A DNA stretch of 64,000 nucleotides from positions 310,001 to 374,000 of the forward strand of contig NZ_JARJNS010000005.1 of assembly GCF_030143245.1 (NCBI RefSeq), in the 5' to 3' direction. Origin of the DNA: Rhabdaerophilum sp. SD176 (GTDB lineage Bacteria > Pseudomonadota > Alphaproteobacteria > Rhizobiales > Beijerinckiaceae). A program made the position numbers and the translations under genes. Positions 18,832 through 27,492 of the stretch are shown here, piece after piece. Positions within the stretch are counted from its first letter, which is position 1, and the number at the start of each line of letters is the position of its first letter. Below the pieces are notes generated by a model. That model worked only from the letters and a program-made list of their open reading frames with translations. It was not told the DNA's origin and ran no database searches.

Positions 18832-19485
18832 TCAGGCGTTCTCGCCCTTGCGATAGACCCAGACCCGGGCTGGCGGCAGGTTCAGCCAGACGCGCGGGCT
18901 GACCTCGGCATCGAAGTCCCGGTTGCGCAGCGGGATCGGCGAGACCGTCGCATAGGTGAACTGGATGAAGGGTGCTCCCGGATGCATCAGGTCAAAGCTG
19001 CCATGCAGCAAGGCGAGACGCTGGCTTTCCGGCCGTGTGAAGAGCGGCAGGGATGAAACCAGCGCGGCCGCACGCTCGACCATCGGGCCAAGGGCCGCCT
19101 GCAGGCGGTAGGCATCGCCCTCGATGACGGTCGCTTTCGGGAAGCGCTTCTGCAGCAGCCTGCAGAAATCCGGGTTGAACTCGATGAGGATCAGTCGCTC
19201 TTCCGCCACGCCATGGCGGATCAGCGCTTCCGTCACAGGGCCCGTGCCCGGACCGAGCTCGATCACCGGACCGGGGACCGTCACGTCGACATAGCGCGCC
19301 ATGGTTCGGGCCAGCTGCTTGCCAGAAGGGGAAACCGCGCCGGTGATGAGAGGGCGGTCAAGCCATGATTTCAGAAACCTCGCCTCATCCTGGAGTTGAA
19401 CGTCGAGGGCGATCCGCTTTGCCGTCTTCTGGCTTGGACGACGAAACCCGCCGAAGGGGGCCAGGGGGCTGTTGTGTCCCGACAA
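18832..19485 (-). CDS. PmtA-like SAM-dependent methyltransferase (possible phospholipid N-methyltransferase)
   Basis: 217 residues, class I methyltransferase with SAM motif I VIELGPGTGPVTEALI and a following acidic strand LILIEFNPDF. The size and the region RPLITGAVSPSGKQLARTMARY match the rhizobial (PmtA-type) phosphatidylethanolamine N-methyltransferases, which make phosphatidylcholine. The same fold includes rRNA adenine dimethylase-like proteins, so the substrate is inferred. It lies 105 bp downstream of dnaJ on the same strand with a candidate promoter of its own. Confidence 0.72.
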   Translation of the reverse strand: MSGHNSPLAPFGGFRRPSQKTAKRIALDVQLQDEARFLKSWLDRPLITGAVSPSGKQLARTMARYVDVTVPGPVIELGPGTGPVTEALIRHGVAEERLILIEFNPDFCRLLQKRFPKATVIEGDAYRLQAALGPMVERAAALVSSLPLFTRPESQRLALLHGSFDLMHPGAPFIQFTYATVSPIPLRNRDFDAEVSPRVWLNLPPARVWVYRKGENA

Positions 19486-19524
19486 TGTCTTTTCCTGTGC
19501 GATGAGCGATCAAAAAGGTGGTCG

Positions 19525-19555
19525 GCTATATGAGCACCATTCATGTCGGTTTCAA
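19525..19555 (-). promoter_or_regulatory. possible promoter of the pmtA-like gene
   Basis: On the minus strand TTGAAA (19550-19555) and TATAGC (19525-19530) are separated by 19 bp, longer than ideal. The local A/T richness stands out against the coding sequence on both sides. Confidence 0.3.
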
Positions 19556-19569
19556 GTCTAACCGGCTTA

Positions 19570-19584
19570 AGGCCGGCCCGGCCT
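19570..19584. terminator. hairpin after dnaJ
   Basis: AGGCCG-GCC-CGGCCT forms a 6-bp stem with a 3-nt loop 6 bp beyond the dnaJ stop. It lacks a T-run, so it may stabilise the 3' end or act as a weak terminator. Confidence 0.35.
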
Positions 19585-19590
19585 GGTCAT

Positions 19591-20733
19591 TCAGTTCGGA
19601 GCGCCGCCGAAGAAATCCTTCACGCGGGCGAAGAACCCGGCGGATTCGGGGCTCGTCTCCTTCGACGAAGCGCTCTCGAACTCGGCCAGCAATTCACGCT
19701 GCCGCTTCGTGAGGTTCTGCGGGGTTTCCACGACAGCCTGGACATAGAGATCGCCCATTTCCTTCGAACGCAGGATCGGCATCCCCTTGTTTCGAAGGCG
19801 GAACTGCTTGCCGGACTGCGTGCCCTCCGGAACGCGGATCCTCGCCTCGCTGCCATCCAGTGTCGGCACGGCCACTTCTGTGCCCAGGGCTGCCGCCACC
19901 ATGGAAATCGGCACCCGGCAGAAAAGGTCGGCGCCGTCGCGGCTGTAAAAACCATGCGGCTTCACCGACAGGAAAATATAAAGATCCCCCGATGGCGCAC
20001 CGCGCATGCCGGCCTCGCCCTCGCCGGCCAGGCGGATCCGCGTGCCGTCTTCCACGCCGGCCGGCACATTGACCGAGAGCGTCCGCTCCCGTGTGACGCG
20101 GCCCGCACCGCCGCAGCTGCGGCAGGGATCCTCGATCACCTCGCCGCGGCCGCCACAGGTCGGGCAGGTCCGCTCGATCGAGAAGAAACCCTGCGTCGCC
20201 CGGACGCGCCCTGCACCGCCACAGGTGCCGCAGGTCTTCGGTTTGGAGCCCGGTTTGGCGCCGGTGCCGGAGCAGGCCTCGCAGGTGATCGCGGTCGGCA
20301 CCTTCACCGTCGCGTTCTTGCCCTTGTAGGCCTCTTCCAGCGTGATCTCGAGATTGTAGCGCAGGTCGGCACCGCGTTCGCGGCCACGCCCGCCACTGCG
20401 CCGTCCGCCACCGCCGAACACATCGCCGAAAATATCCTCGAAGATGTCGCTCATCGACGAAGCGAAATCCGGCCCGAACCCGCCGGGCCCGCCCGGGCCG
20501 CCACCGCCTTCGAAGGCCTGATGGCCGAACCGGTCATAGGCGCCGCGCTTTTGCGGGTCCGAGAGAACCTGATAGGCCTCGTTGAGTTCCTTGAACTTGC
20601 GTTCGGCTTCCGCATCGCCCGGGTTCTTGTCCGGGTGGAACTGCATCGCCAGCTTGCGGAAGGCGCTTTTCAGCGCGGCTTCATCCGCATTCTTCGGAAC
20701 GCCCAGAACCTCGTAATAGTCACGCTTGGCCAT
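19591..20733 (-). CDS. dnaJ: chaperone DnaJ
   Basis: Hsp40 that delivers unfolded clients to DnaK and stimulates its ATPase. 380 residues: J domain with the HPD motif ([18 protein letters not shown]), glycine/phenylalanine-rich linker ([17 protein letters not shown]), and four zinc-binding CxxCxGxG-type repeats ([36 protein letters not shown]) before the C-terminal client-binding domains. Start ATG 20733 ([11 protein letters not shown]) is 8 bp after CTGGAG; an ATG two codons upstream is possible. It follows dnaK by about 90 bp with a hairpin in between and is probably expressed from the dnaK promoter. Confidence 0.97.
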   Translation of the reverse strand: MAKRDYYEVLGVPKNADEAALKSAFRKLAMQFHPDKNPGDAEAERKFKELNEAYQVLSDPQKRGAYDRFGHQAFEGGGGPGGPGGFGPDFASSMSDIFEDIFGDVFGGGGRRSGGRGRERGADLRYNLEITLEEAYKGKNATVKVPTAITCEACSGTGAKPGSKPKTCGTCGGAGRVRATQGFFSIERTCPTCGGRGEVIEDPCRSCGGAGRVTRERTLSVNVPAGVEDGTRIRLAGEGEAGMRGAPSGDLYIFLSVKPHGFYSRDGADLFCRVPISMVAAALGTEVAVPTLDGSEARIRVPEGTQSGKQFRLRNKGMPILRSKEMGDLYVQAVVETPQNLTKRQRELLAEFESASSKETSPESAGFFARVKDFFGGAPN

Positions 20734-20762
20734 GCGCATGGCTCCAGATCAGGCGGGAAGGA

Positions 20763-20781
20763 GCCCGGCGGCACGCCGGGC
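20763..20781 (-). other. GC-rich hairpin between dnaK and dnaJ
   Basis: Arms of 8 bp (20763-20770 and 20774-20781, GCCCGGCG/CGCCGGGC) with a 3-nt loop sit between the two genes with no T-run. It may protect the dnaK message or lower dnaJ output; the role is inferred. Confidence 0.45.
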
Positions 20782-20825
20782 GATCCGGAAGGCAGGGCGG
20801 CCGCAGGGGCAGCCCCTCCTCGACA

Positions 20826-22742
20826 TCAGGCCGACTTCTTGCCCTTGTCGTCGCCCGAGACATCCTTGAACTCGGCGTCGATCACGTCATCCGTCTTCAC
20901 GCCATCCTTCTCGGCATCCGCCTTGGCGGCAGCTTCCTGCTCGGCCTTGTAGATCGTCTCGCCGATCTTCATGGCCGCCTGGACGAGTTCATTCGTCCGG
21001 GTGGTGATCACCTCGGCATCCTCAGCCTGGAGCACATCGCGCAGGGCAGCCACGGCTTTCTCCACCGCGTCCTTCTCGGCAGCGCCCAGCTTGGCCTCAT
21101 GCTCCTTCACCGACTTCTCGGTGTCGAAGATCAGCTTCTCGGCGCCGTTCCGCGCCTCGACCAGCTCGCGCCGCTTCTTGTCCTCGGCGGCGTTCTCCTC
21201 GGCTTCCTTCACCATCTTCTGGATGTCGGCATCCGAGAGGCCACCCGAAGCCTGGATGCGGATCTGGTGTTCCTTGCCGGTGGCCTTGTCCTTGGCCGTC
21301 ACATTGACGATGCCGTTGGCGTCGATATCGAAAGTGACCTCGATCTGCGGCATGCCGCGCGGAGCCGGAGGAATCCCGACAAGGTCGAACTGGCCGAGGA
21401 TCTTGTTATCCGCTGCCATTTCGCGCTCGCCCTGGAAGACCCGGATCGTCACCGCGTTCTGGTTGTCCTCGGCGGTCGAGAAAACCTGGCTCTTCTTGGT
21501 CGGGATCGTGGTGTTGCGGTCGATCAGGCGGGTGAACACGCCGCCGAGCGTCTCGATGCCGAGGCTGAGCGGCGTGACGTCCAGCAGCAGCACGTCCTTG
21601 ACGTCGCCCTGAAGCACGCCCGCCTGGACGGCGGCGCCGATGGCGACGACTTCATCCGGGTTGACGCCCTTGTGCGGCTCCTTGCCGAAGAACTGCTTCA
21701 CGACTTCCTGGATCCGCGGCATGCGGGTCATGCCGCCGACAAGCACAACCTCGTCGATCTGGCCTGCCTGGATGCCGGCATCCTTGAGGGCCTTCTTGCA
21801 CGGCTCGATCGTCCGCTGGACGAGATCATCGACCAGCGCCTCGAACTTGGCCCGGGTGAGCTTGAGCGTGAGATGCTTCGGACCGGTCGCGTCGGCGGTG
21901 ATATAGGGCAGGTTGATTTCGGTCTGGGCCGTCGAGGACAGCTCGATCTTGGCCTTTTCCGCCGCTTCCTTCAGGCGCTGCAGCGCGAGCTTGTCCTTCT
22001 TGAGGTCAATGCCCTGCTCCTTCTTGAACTCGTCCGCGAGATACTCGACGAGGCGCATGTCGAAATCCTCGCCGCCGAGGAAGGTGTCGCCATTGGTCGA
22101 TTTCACTTCGAACACGCCATCGCCGATCTCGAGGATCGAGATGTCGAACGTGCCGCCGCCAAGGTCATACACCGCGATCGTGCCGGTTGACTTCTTGTCG
22201 AGGCCATAGGCAAGCGCCGCTGCTGTCGGCTCGTTGATGATGCGCAAAACCTCGAGGCCGGCGATCTTGCCGGCATCCTTGGTCGCCTGGCGCTGGGCGT
22301 CATTGAAATAGGCCGGGACCGTGATGACCGCCTGATCGACCGGCTGGCCGAGATAGGCTTCGGCGGTTTCCTTCATCTTCATCAGCGTGAAGGCGGAGAT
22401 TTGCGAGGGCGAATACTTCTTGCCGTCGGATTCGACCCAGGCATCGCCATTATCGGCCTTGACGATCGAATAGGGCACGAGGCCCTTGTCCTTCTGCGTC
22501 AGCGGATCGGCATAGGTACGGCCGATCAGGCGCTTGATCGCGAAGAAGGTCTTTTCGGGGTTGGTGACGGCCTGCCGCTTGGCAGGCTGGCCGACAAGGC
22601 GCTCGCCATCCGGCGTGAACGCGACGATGGACGGCGTGGTCCGCGCGCCCTCGGCATTCTCGATAACCTTCGGCGTGGAGCCTTCCATCACCGCGACGCA
22701 CGAATTGGTCGTGCCCAGATCGATCCCAATAACTTTACCCAT
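20826..22742 (-). CDS. dnaK: chaperone DnaK (Hsp70)
   Basis: ATP-driven Hsp70 that binds hydrophobic segments of unfolded proteins with DnaJ and GrpE. 638 residues with [15 protein letters not shown], the second phosphate loop [14 protein letters not shown], the adenosine region [16 protein letters not shown], the interdomain linker [19 protein letters not shown], and a lysine/acid-rich tail. ATG 22742 is preceded by GAGGGGC; an in-frame ATG 11 codons upstream is not family-like. It has an RpoH-type promoter about 130 bp upstream and a strong hairpin in its leader. Confidence 0.98.
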   Translation of the reverse strand: MGKVIGIDLGTTNSCVAVMEGSTPKVIENAEGARTTPSIVAFTPDGERLVGQPAKRQAVTNPEKTFFAIKRLIGRTYADPLTQKDKGLVPYSIVKADNGDAWVESDGKKYSPSQISAFTLMKMKETAEAYLGQPVDQAVITVPAYFNDAQRQATKDAGKIAGLEVLRIINEPTAAALAYGLDKKSTGTIAVYDLGGGTFDISILEIGDGVFEVKSTNGDTFLGGEDFDMRLVEYLADEFKKEQGIDLKKDKLALQRLKEAAEKAKIELSSTAQTEINLPYITADATGPKHLTLKLTRAKFEALVDDLVQRTIEPCKKALKDAGIQAGQIDEVVLVGGMTRMPRIQEVVKQFFGKEPHKGVNPDEVVAIGAAVQAGVLQGDVKDVLLLDVTPLSLGIETLGGVFTRLIDRNTTIPTKKSQVFSTAEDNQNAVTIRVFQGEREMAADNKILGQFDLVGIPPAPRGMPQIEVTFDIDANGIVNVTAKDKATGKEHQIRIQASGGLSDADIQKMVKEAEENAAEDKKRRELVEARNGAEKLIFDTEKSVKEHEAKLGAAEKDAVEKAVAALRDVLQAEDAEVITTRTNELVQAAMKIGETIYKAEQEAAAKADAEKDGVKTDDVIDAEFKDVSGDDKGKKSA

Positions 22743-22769
22743 GACGAGCCCCTCTCGAGCGAGCGTTCG

Positions 22770-22799
22770 GTTCATCGCATCCCGGAGCGATGCGCGAAC
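22770..22799 (-). promoter_or_regulatory. stem-loop in the dnaK 5' leader
   Basis: On the minus strand GTTCGCGCATC pairs with GATGCG-A-TGAAC, an 11-bp stem with one bulged A and one G-U pair around a 7-nt loop. It ends 27 nt before the dnaK ATG. A role in stability or temperature-dependent translation is possible but unproven. Confidence 0.45.
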
Positions 22800-22866
22800 C
22801 TTGCCAATTGCGGTTAACGTTTCGTGACTGGGAGCGGTTTTCCCTGCCCGCTCGCGGCCTCATGCA

Positions 22867-22898
22867 GCGATATAGGAACCGCCTTTTGCCCCCACAAG
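22867..22898 (-). promoter_or_regulatory. RpoH (sigma32)-type heat-shock promoter of dnaK
   Basis: On the minus strand CTTG (22895-22898), 18 bp, then CCTATATCGC (22867-22876) matches CTTG-N17/18-CYTATNTNNG except at the final base. It lies between the end of the UPF0126 gene and dnaK; the inferred start near 22860 gives a leader of about 118 nt. Confidence 0.75.
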
Positions 22899-22917
22899 GG
22901 TGGGTGACGCCAAAATG

Positions 22918-23553
22918 TCACAATCCGATTTCCTCCGGGCTCCGCCCCGGCCGCCTCCGGTACACGGGAAGCCGCCAGCGGAACCGGATGGCGAGGCCCC
23001 GCAGCACGAAGGCCAGAGCCACGCCGAAAAGGATGGCATGATCCCGCGGCAGGAATTCCAGCCCGAGAAGATAGCCCGCCGCGCCGAGGAAAGCCGCCGT
23101 CGCGTAGATCTCCCCGCGCATGATGACCGGGCTTTCCGCGCCCATCATGTCGCGGATGAAGCCGCCGACCACAGCGGTCATTACGCCGCAGGTCACGGCG
23201 ACGAGGAAACCATGCCCCAGCGCTGCCTCGGCCCCGAGCACGCAGAACACGGCCATGCCCGCTGCATCGAGCCAGAGCAGGAGCCGAAGACGGGATTCGG
23301 GAAGATGGGCGAGAAAGAACGTCGCCGCCGAAGCGATCGCGCAGACGAGCAGATAGGCCGGTTCCTTCACCCAGAAAACCGGCACCGCCCCGAGCACGAG
23401 ATCCCGGACCGTGCCGCCGCCGATCCCGGTGACAGTGCCGAAGAAGATGAAGGCGACGATGTCCATCTCCTTGCGCGAGGCGACGAGCGCGCCTGAAATC
23501 GCAAAGACGACGACGCCGATCCAGCCGATCAGGGTCAGGATGTCGAGGATCAT
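22918..23553 (-). CDS. UPF0126 / TRIC-type membrane channel family protein
   Basis: 211 residues, seven predicted membrane helices arranged as two similar halves, each with a glycine-rich helix break ending in RD: GIGGGTVRDLVLG and AVVGGFIRDMMG. This is the YicG/UPF0126 family, related to trimeric intracellular cation channels; prokaryotic members conduct potassium in vitro, and some relatives have been linked to glycine uptake. The physiological role here is unknown. Start ATG 23553 gives the usual short N-terminus; ATG 23568 is possible. Confidence 0.85.
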   Translation of the reverse strand: MILDILTLIGWIGVVVFAISGALVASRKEMDIVAFIFFGTVTGIGGGTVRDLVLGAVPVFWVKEPAYLLVCAIASAATFFLAHLPESRLRLLLWLDAAGMAVFCVLGAEAALGHGFLVAVTCGVMTAVVGGFIRDMMGAESPVIMRGEIYATAAFLGAAGYLLGLEFLPRDHAILFGVALAFVLRGLAIRFRWRLPVYRRRPGRSPEEIGL

Positions 23554-23601
23554 CCTGCCTTTTGGCATGCCGGAGCGGGTCTGACAAATGCCCCGCAGGG
23601 T

Positions 23602-24483
23602 TCAGCCGCCCTGCCGGATCGCCTGCGCCGCTTCCCAGCCGAGCATCGCCCGCTTGCGCGTCAGGCCCCAGTGATAGCCGGTTAGCGCACCCGATTTGCC
23701 GACAACGCGGTGGCACGGCACGACGAAGGAGATCGGGTTGCGGCCCACCGCCGCGCCGACAGCCCGCGCCGCCTTCGGATTGTCCAGTTCCGCCGCGATC
23801 GAGGAATAGGTCGTCGCCCGGCCCATCGGAATGCGCAGCAACGTCTGCCAGACCCGGATTTCGAAATCCGTGCCGATCAGGAATACGTTGAGCGGCTGGT
23901 CCGGCTGCCAGGCTTCCTCGGCGAAAATCCGGCGAGCAAAGGGCGCGATCCTCGCGGTATCCCGCTCGTAGGCGGCATTCGGCCAGCGCCGGCGCATGTC
24001 CTCGAAGGCCGCTGCCTCGCCGCCCTCGTCGCAGAAGGCAAGGCCGCACAGGCCGCGGTCATTGATCATCGGCAGTGCAATGCCGAAGGGCGAGGGCACG
24101 AAATCGTAGGTGATCCGCAGGCCCGCGCCGCCATTCTTGTACTCGCCCGGAGACATGGCTTCATGCGTGACGAAAAGATCATGCAGCCGAGACGGGCCGG
24201 ACATGCCGACCTCAAGGGCGCAGTCGAGCAGCGGCATGCCGTCATCGAGAAGGCGCTTGGCGTTGTCGAGTGTCACCGCCTGCAGGAAGGCCTTGGGCGT
24301 GAGCCCGCACCAGCGCCGGAACAGGGCGGTCAGATCACCCGGGGAAAGGCCGATTGACGCGGCAATTTCCTCGATGCCGGGCTGGTGCCGGCTGGTCTCG
24401 GTGATGAAACGCAGCGCCCGCTGCACGAGAGCGTAATCCGTCGCGGCCTGGGAGCCGGGCAGTCCGGCAAGACGATCGAGCAT
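23602..24483 (-). CDS. Ada-like protein: AraC-type HTH fused to O6-methylguanine-DNA methyltransferase
   Basis: 293 residues. The N-terminal half (about 1-105) is an AraC-family helix-turn-helix domain (IEEIAASIGLSPGDLTALFRRW), and the C-terminal half is the suicide alkyltransferase with active-site PCHRV in PISFVVPCHRVVGKSGALTGYHWGL. The N-terminal zinc domain of E. coli Ada, which senses methylphosphotriesters, is missing, so any transcriptional response must be triggered differently or the HTH may only aid DNA binding. It removes O6-methylguanine and probably O4-methylthymine lesions. It lies 56 bp downstream of the DUF2244 gene on the same strand. Confidence 0.88.
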   Translation of the reverse strand: MLDRLAGLPGSQAATDYALVQRALRFITETSRHQPGIEEIAASIGLSPGDLTALFRRWCGLTPKAFLQAVTLDNAKRLLDDGMPLLDCALEVGMSGPSRLHDLFVTHEAMSPGEYKNGGAGLRITYDFVPSPFGIALPMINDRGLCGLAFCDEGGEAAAFEDMRRRWPNAAYERDTARIAPFARRIFAEEAWQPDQPLNVFLIGTDFEIRVWQTLLRIPMGRATTYSSIAAELDNPKAARAVGAAVGRNPISFVVPCHRVVGKSGALTGYHWGLTRKRAMLGWEAAQAIRQGG

Positions 24484-24539
24484 GGCAAACCTCCATGCTC
24501 GTCAATCTAGGCGCGGAACCTTCCCGCCACCACCCGATT

Positions 24540-25046
24540 TCATGCCGACCAGCGACGCGACCGGGCGAGGGCTTCCTGGAAATCGGCCGCGAATTCCGCC
24601 CGCTCGTCTGGGCCGAGCATGCTGGCGATCTCCACCCGTGAGCGGCCCTGGACAAGCGACAGCCGCTCGATCCCGAATTCCGGATGCTCCTGCTTCTCGA
24701 GCCGCGTCCAGAGCGGGTTGAACCGCACCTCGCGGACCACGCCGCGCCAGCTTACTGAACGGAACAGCAATTCGATCTGTGACAGGACGATCTGCTCGTA
24801 GGCCCGCGCCGTGGCGTTATGGTAGCGGAAGGCCGCATAGATCAGCGCGACATCGAGCCCCATGAAGCCGGCGATGGGCCATGCGCCGAGAATGAGGAAC
24901 GGAATCGACACCGCGAGGCCGACCAACCCGACAAAGCCCATCACCCAGGCGAGCCCGTTCCGCGACAGCGAACGATGCGGATGCAGCGTCGCCTCGAAGA
25001 GCGGCGTCTCCAGCGGTGAAATCGGGTCGTTCGGAGGCGTGGACAC
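24540..25046 (-). CDS. DUF2244 domain membrane protein
   Basis: 168 residues with a pair of hydrophobic helices at about residues 32-75 (GLAWVMGFVGLVGLAVSIPFL and GAWPIAGFMGLDVALIYAAF), followed by a soluble C-terminal region of about 90 residues. The pattern matches DUF2244, an uncharacterised alphaproteobacterial inner-membrane family. It is divergent from nth across 63 bp, an arrangement seen in many alphaproteobacteria. No function can be assigned. Confidence 0.8.
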   Translation of the reverse strand: MSTPPNDPISPLETPLFEATLHPHRSLSRNGLAWVMGFVGLVGLAVSIPFLILGAWPIAGFMGLDVALIYAAFRYHNATARAYEQIVLSQIELLFRSVSWRGVVREVRFNPLWTRLEKQEHPEFGIERLSLVQGRSRVEIASMLGPDERAEFAADFQEALARSRRWSA

Positions 25047-25109
25047 GCTAGGTTTCCTCCCGGGCCTGCTCTAGAAAAGCAGGTCATTCCCGAGGAAAAT
25101 CAACCCGTC

Positions 25110-25847
25110 ATGAGCGCCGTGAGACAAAAGCCCGCATCCGCAGCCCCCGGGAAGCGCAAGCCGGCCCGCCCGACGGGTCGGCCCGTCGCCGAAATCGCCG
25201 AGATGTTCCGCCGGCTCCATGCGATCGAGCCGGAACCGAAGGGCGAACTCGAGCATTCCAATGCCTTCACCCTGCTGGTTGCGGTGGTGCTCTCGGCCCA
25301 GGCAACCGATGCCGGCGTCAACAAGGCCACGCGCAAACTCTTTGCAGAAGCAGATACGCCGCAAAAAATGCTTGCGCTTGGCGAGGATCGTGTGCGCGAC
25401 CTGATCAAGACGATCGGCCTGTTCCGGAACAAGGCGAAGAACGTCATCCTGCTGAGCCAGGCACTGATCGAGCGGTTCGGCGGCGAGGTGCCGGCCGACC
25501 GCGATGCGCTGGTCACGTTACCAGGCGTGGGAAGGAAGACGGCGAATGTCGTGCTCAACATGGCGTTCGGCGAGGCGACCTTCGCGGTGGATACCCATGT
25601 CTTCAGGGTCTCGAACCTGCTGCCCATCGCTCCGGGCAAAACGCCGGAAGCCGTGGAAGCCGGGCTGGACCGCCTCATCCCCGAGCCCTACCGCCTGCAC
25701 GCCCATCACTGGCTGATCCTGCACGGGCGCTACCTGTGCAAGGCGCGCAAGCCCGAATGCTGGCGCTGCCCGCTTGCCGATCTCTGCCGTCACGAGCCCA
25801 AAACACCAGCGCCCAAAACGCCAGTATCCAGGAGCCAGGCAGCCTGA
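25110..25847 (+). CDS. nth: endonuclease III
   Basis: Bifunctional DNA glycosylase/AP lyase removing oxidised pyrimidines. 245 residues: a basic proline/alanine-rich N-terminal extension of about 25 residues, the helix-hairpin-helix LPGVGRKTANVVL with the catalytic lysine, the catalytic aspartate in VDTHVFRV, and the [4Fe-4S] ligands in the C-x6-C-x2-C-x5-C array of CKARKPECWRCPLADLC. The C-terminus ends with a short PKTPA-like duplicated stretch. It ends 3 bp before the stop of the convergent uppP. Confidence 0.96.
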   Translation: MSAVRQKPASAAPGKRKPARPTGRPVAEIAEMFRRLHAIEPEPKGELEHSNAFTLLVAVVLSAQATDAGVNKATRKLFAEADTPQKMLALGEDRVRDLIKTIGLFRNKAKNVILLSQALIERFGGEVPADRDALVTLPGVGRKTANVVLNMAFGEATFAVDTHVFRVSNLLPIAPGKTPEAVEAGLDRLIPEPYRLHAHHWLILHGRYLCKARKPECWRCPLADLCRHEPKTPAPKTPVSRSQAA

Positions 25848-25850
25848 CAA

Positions 25851-26654
25851 TCAGCGATAGACGAACCAGGCCGCGAGGCCGAAGCAGCCGACAATGATCC
25901 GCCACCAGGCGAAGGGCGTGAAGCCGTGCTTGGAAACGAAGCCGAGGAAGCCGCGCACCACAATGAGCCCGGTGATGAACGCGAAGACGAACCCGATCAC
26001 CACCGCCATCACATCATCGAAGGCGAGCGTCTTGTAGCTCTTGAGCAGGTCGAAGGCGAAGGCGCCGGCCATGGTCGGCATGGCGAGGAAGAACGAGAAT
26101 TCCGCTGCCACGCGTTTCTCCGCGCCCATCAGCATCGCACCGACAATCGTCGCACCGGAGCGCGAGACGCCGGGAATCATGGCGAGGCACTGGAAGGCGC
26201 CGATCTTCAACGCCATGGGCAGCGGGATGTCCATCACATCCTCGACCTTGCGCTCGAACCGGGTTTCATCGACCACGAGCAGGATGAGCCCGCCGGAGAT
26301 CAGGCTGATGCAGACGATAAACGGGTTGAACAGCACGCCCTTGATGAAATCACGCGCGAAATAGCCGATCACCATGGCCGGAAGGAACGCAACGAGGATG
26401 GCCAGGATGAACATCTGCGACCGGCGGTCCGTGAAGGCGCCCTTCGCGAGAGCCAGCAGCTTCATCGAATAGACCGAGAGGATGGCAAGGATCGCGCCGA
26501 GCTGGATCAGCACCTCGAAACTATGGCCGGGCGAATGGAAATTCAGGTAATGCCCGAACAGGATCAGGTGGCCGGTCGAGGAGACCGGCAGGAACTCGGT
26601 GAGCCCCTCGATGAAGCCCAGGAGGGCGGCCTTGAGCGCAAGCGCGGTATTCAT
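25851..26654 (-). CDS. uppP: undecaprenyl-diphosphatase UppP (BacA)
   Basis: Integral membrane phosphatase that converts undecaprenyl diphosphate to the monophosphate carrier for peptidoglycan and other glycans; overexpression confers bacitracin resistance. 267 residues, multiple membrane helices, with the two inverted-repeat motifs typical of the family: the glutamate-rich [18 protein letters not shown] and the C-terminal-half [10 protein letters not shown]. Start ATG 26654; the Shine-Dalgarno sequence is weak (GAAGA immediately upstream), and an inverted repeat lies close before it. Confidence 0.96.
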   Translation of the reverse strand: MNTALALKAALLGFIEGLTEFLPVSSTGHLILFGHYLNFHSPGHSFEVLIQLGAILAILSVYSMKLLALAKGAFTDRRSQMFILAILVAFLPAMVIGYFARDFIKGVLFNPFIVCISLISGGLILLVVDETRFERKVEDVMDIPLPMALKIGAFQCLAMIPGVSRSGATIVGAMLMGAEKRVAAEFSFFLAMPTMAGAFAFDLLKSYKTLAFDDVMAVVIGFVFAFITGLIVVRGFLGFVSKHGFTPFAWWRIIVGCFGLAAWFVYR

Positions 26655-26662
26655 TCTTCGAT

Positions 26663-26713
26663 AACCATGTCGGGGGCCGTGGCACCGGATCCCGTCAACA
26701 TGGTTGAGGCCCC
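26663..26713. repeat. interleaved inverted repeats between uppP and the GST gene
   Basis: AACCATGT (26663-26670) is complementary to ACATGGTT (26698-26705), and GGGGCC (26673-26678) to GGCCCC (26708-26713). The order A-B-A'-B' means the two helices cross; they could form a pseudoknot or, more likely, alternative hairpins. The block lies 8 nt upstream of uppP in its probable leader and 90 nt upstream of the divergent GST gene. Confidence 0.4.
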
Positions 26714-26802
26714 GGTGGCTGTCCTCTATAGCGGGAACTTGATGAAAGCCACCTTACCGCCTTCGCTTCACGCGGCGGTTCCGGCACAACCCTCAAGAGT
26801 TT

Positions 26803-27492
26803 ATGGCCACCCTTTACCATCACCCGCTCGATCCGCATTCCCGTTTCGTCCGCCTGATCATGGGCGAATTGCAGATGGAAGGCGAGCTCGTCGAGGAGAA
26901 TGTCTTCGAGCGCCGACGCGAATTCCTGGCGCTCAACCCGGCCGGCACGATCCCTGTCCTTGTTGAGCTGGACGGGCAGGTCGTGCCCGGGGCCAATGTC
27001 ATTGCCGAATATCTGGACGAGACCCGCGGCCTTGCCCTCGCGGACAGGCGCCTGCTGCCGGAGGATCCGTCCGGCCGCGTCGAGGTCCGTCGCCTGCTCA
27101 ACTGGTTCCATGTCAAGTTCTACATGGAGGTCGGCGAGCCGCTGCTCAACGAGAAGCTGTTCAAGCGCCATGCGACCAACGGCGCCGCGACCGCGCCGGA
27201 CCCCGGCATCCTCCGCGCGGCCCGGAGCAATTTGCGCTACCACCTTCACTATCTCGGCCATATCCTGCATCAGCATAACTGGATCGCGGGCGACCGGCTG
27301 ACCTATGCCGATCTCGCGGCGGCCGCACAGCTTTCGGCCATCGATTATCTGGGGGAAGTGGATTGGTCAGCCGACGAGACCGCGAAGCTCTGGTACGCGA
27401 AGCTGAAATCGCGTCCGGCCTTCCGGACCCTGCTGGGCGACCGGATCCGCGGCCTGTTGCCGGCGGGCCATTACACCGATCTGGACTTCTGA
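26803..27492 (+). CDS. glutathione S-transferase family protein
   Basis: 229 residues: an N-terminal thioredoxin-like domain (LYHHPLDPHSRFVRLIMGELQ, with the cis-proline in NPAGTIPVLVELDG and the glutathione-contacting segment GANVIAEYLDE) and an all-helical C-terminal domain with the GDRLTYADLAAAAQLSAIDYLG motif. Substrate unknown. It is divergent from uppP and directly upstream of queG; the uppP-GST-queG order recurs in Hyphomicrobiales. Its stop overlaps the first plausible codon of queG. Confidence 0.88.
   Translation: MATLYHHPLDPHSRFVRLIMGELQMEGELVEENVFERRREFLALNPAGTIPVLVELDGQVVPGANVIAEYLDETRGLALADRRLLPEDPSGRVEVRRLLNWFHVKFYMEVGEPLLNEKLFKRHATNGAATAPDPGILRAARSNLRYHLHYLGHILHQHNWIAGDRLTYADLAAAAQLSAIDYLGEVDWSADETAKLWYAKLKSRPAFRTLLGDRIRGLLPAGHYTDLDF

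Noticed and set aside
24484-24539. LexA box (GTTC-N7-GTTC or GAAC-N7-GAAC) at the Ada-like gene
   Set aside because: I looked for this repeat here and in the gaps around uppP and mutS; only isolated half-sites occur.
25799-25835. Repeated CCCAAAAC units at the end of nth as a tandem repeat element
   Set aside because: Only two imperfect units encoding PKTPA-like residues; too short to call a repeat.
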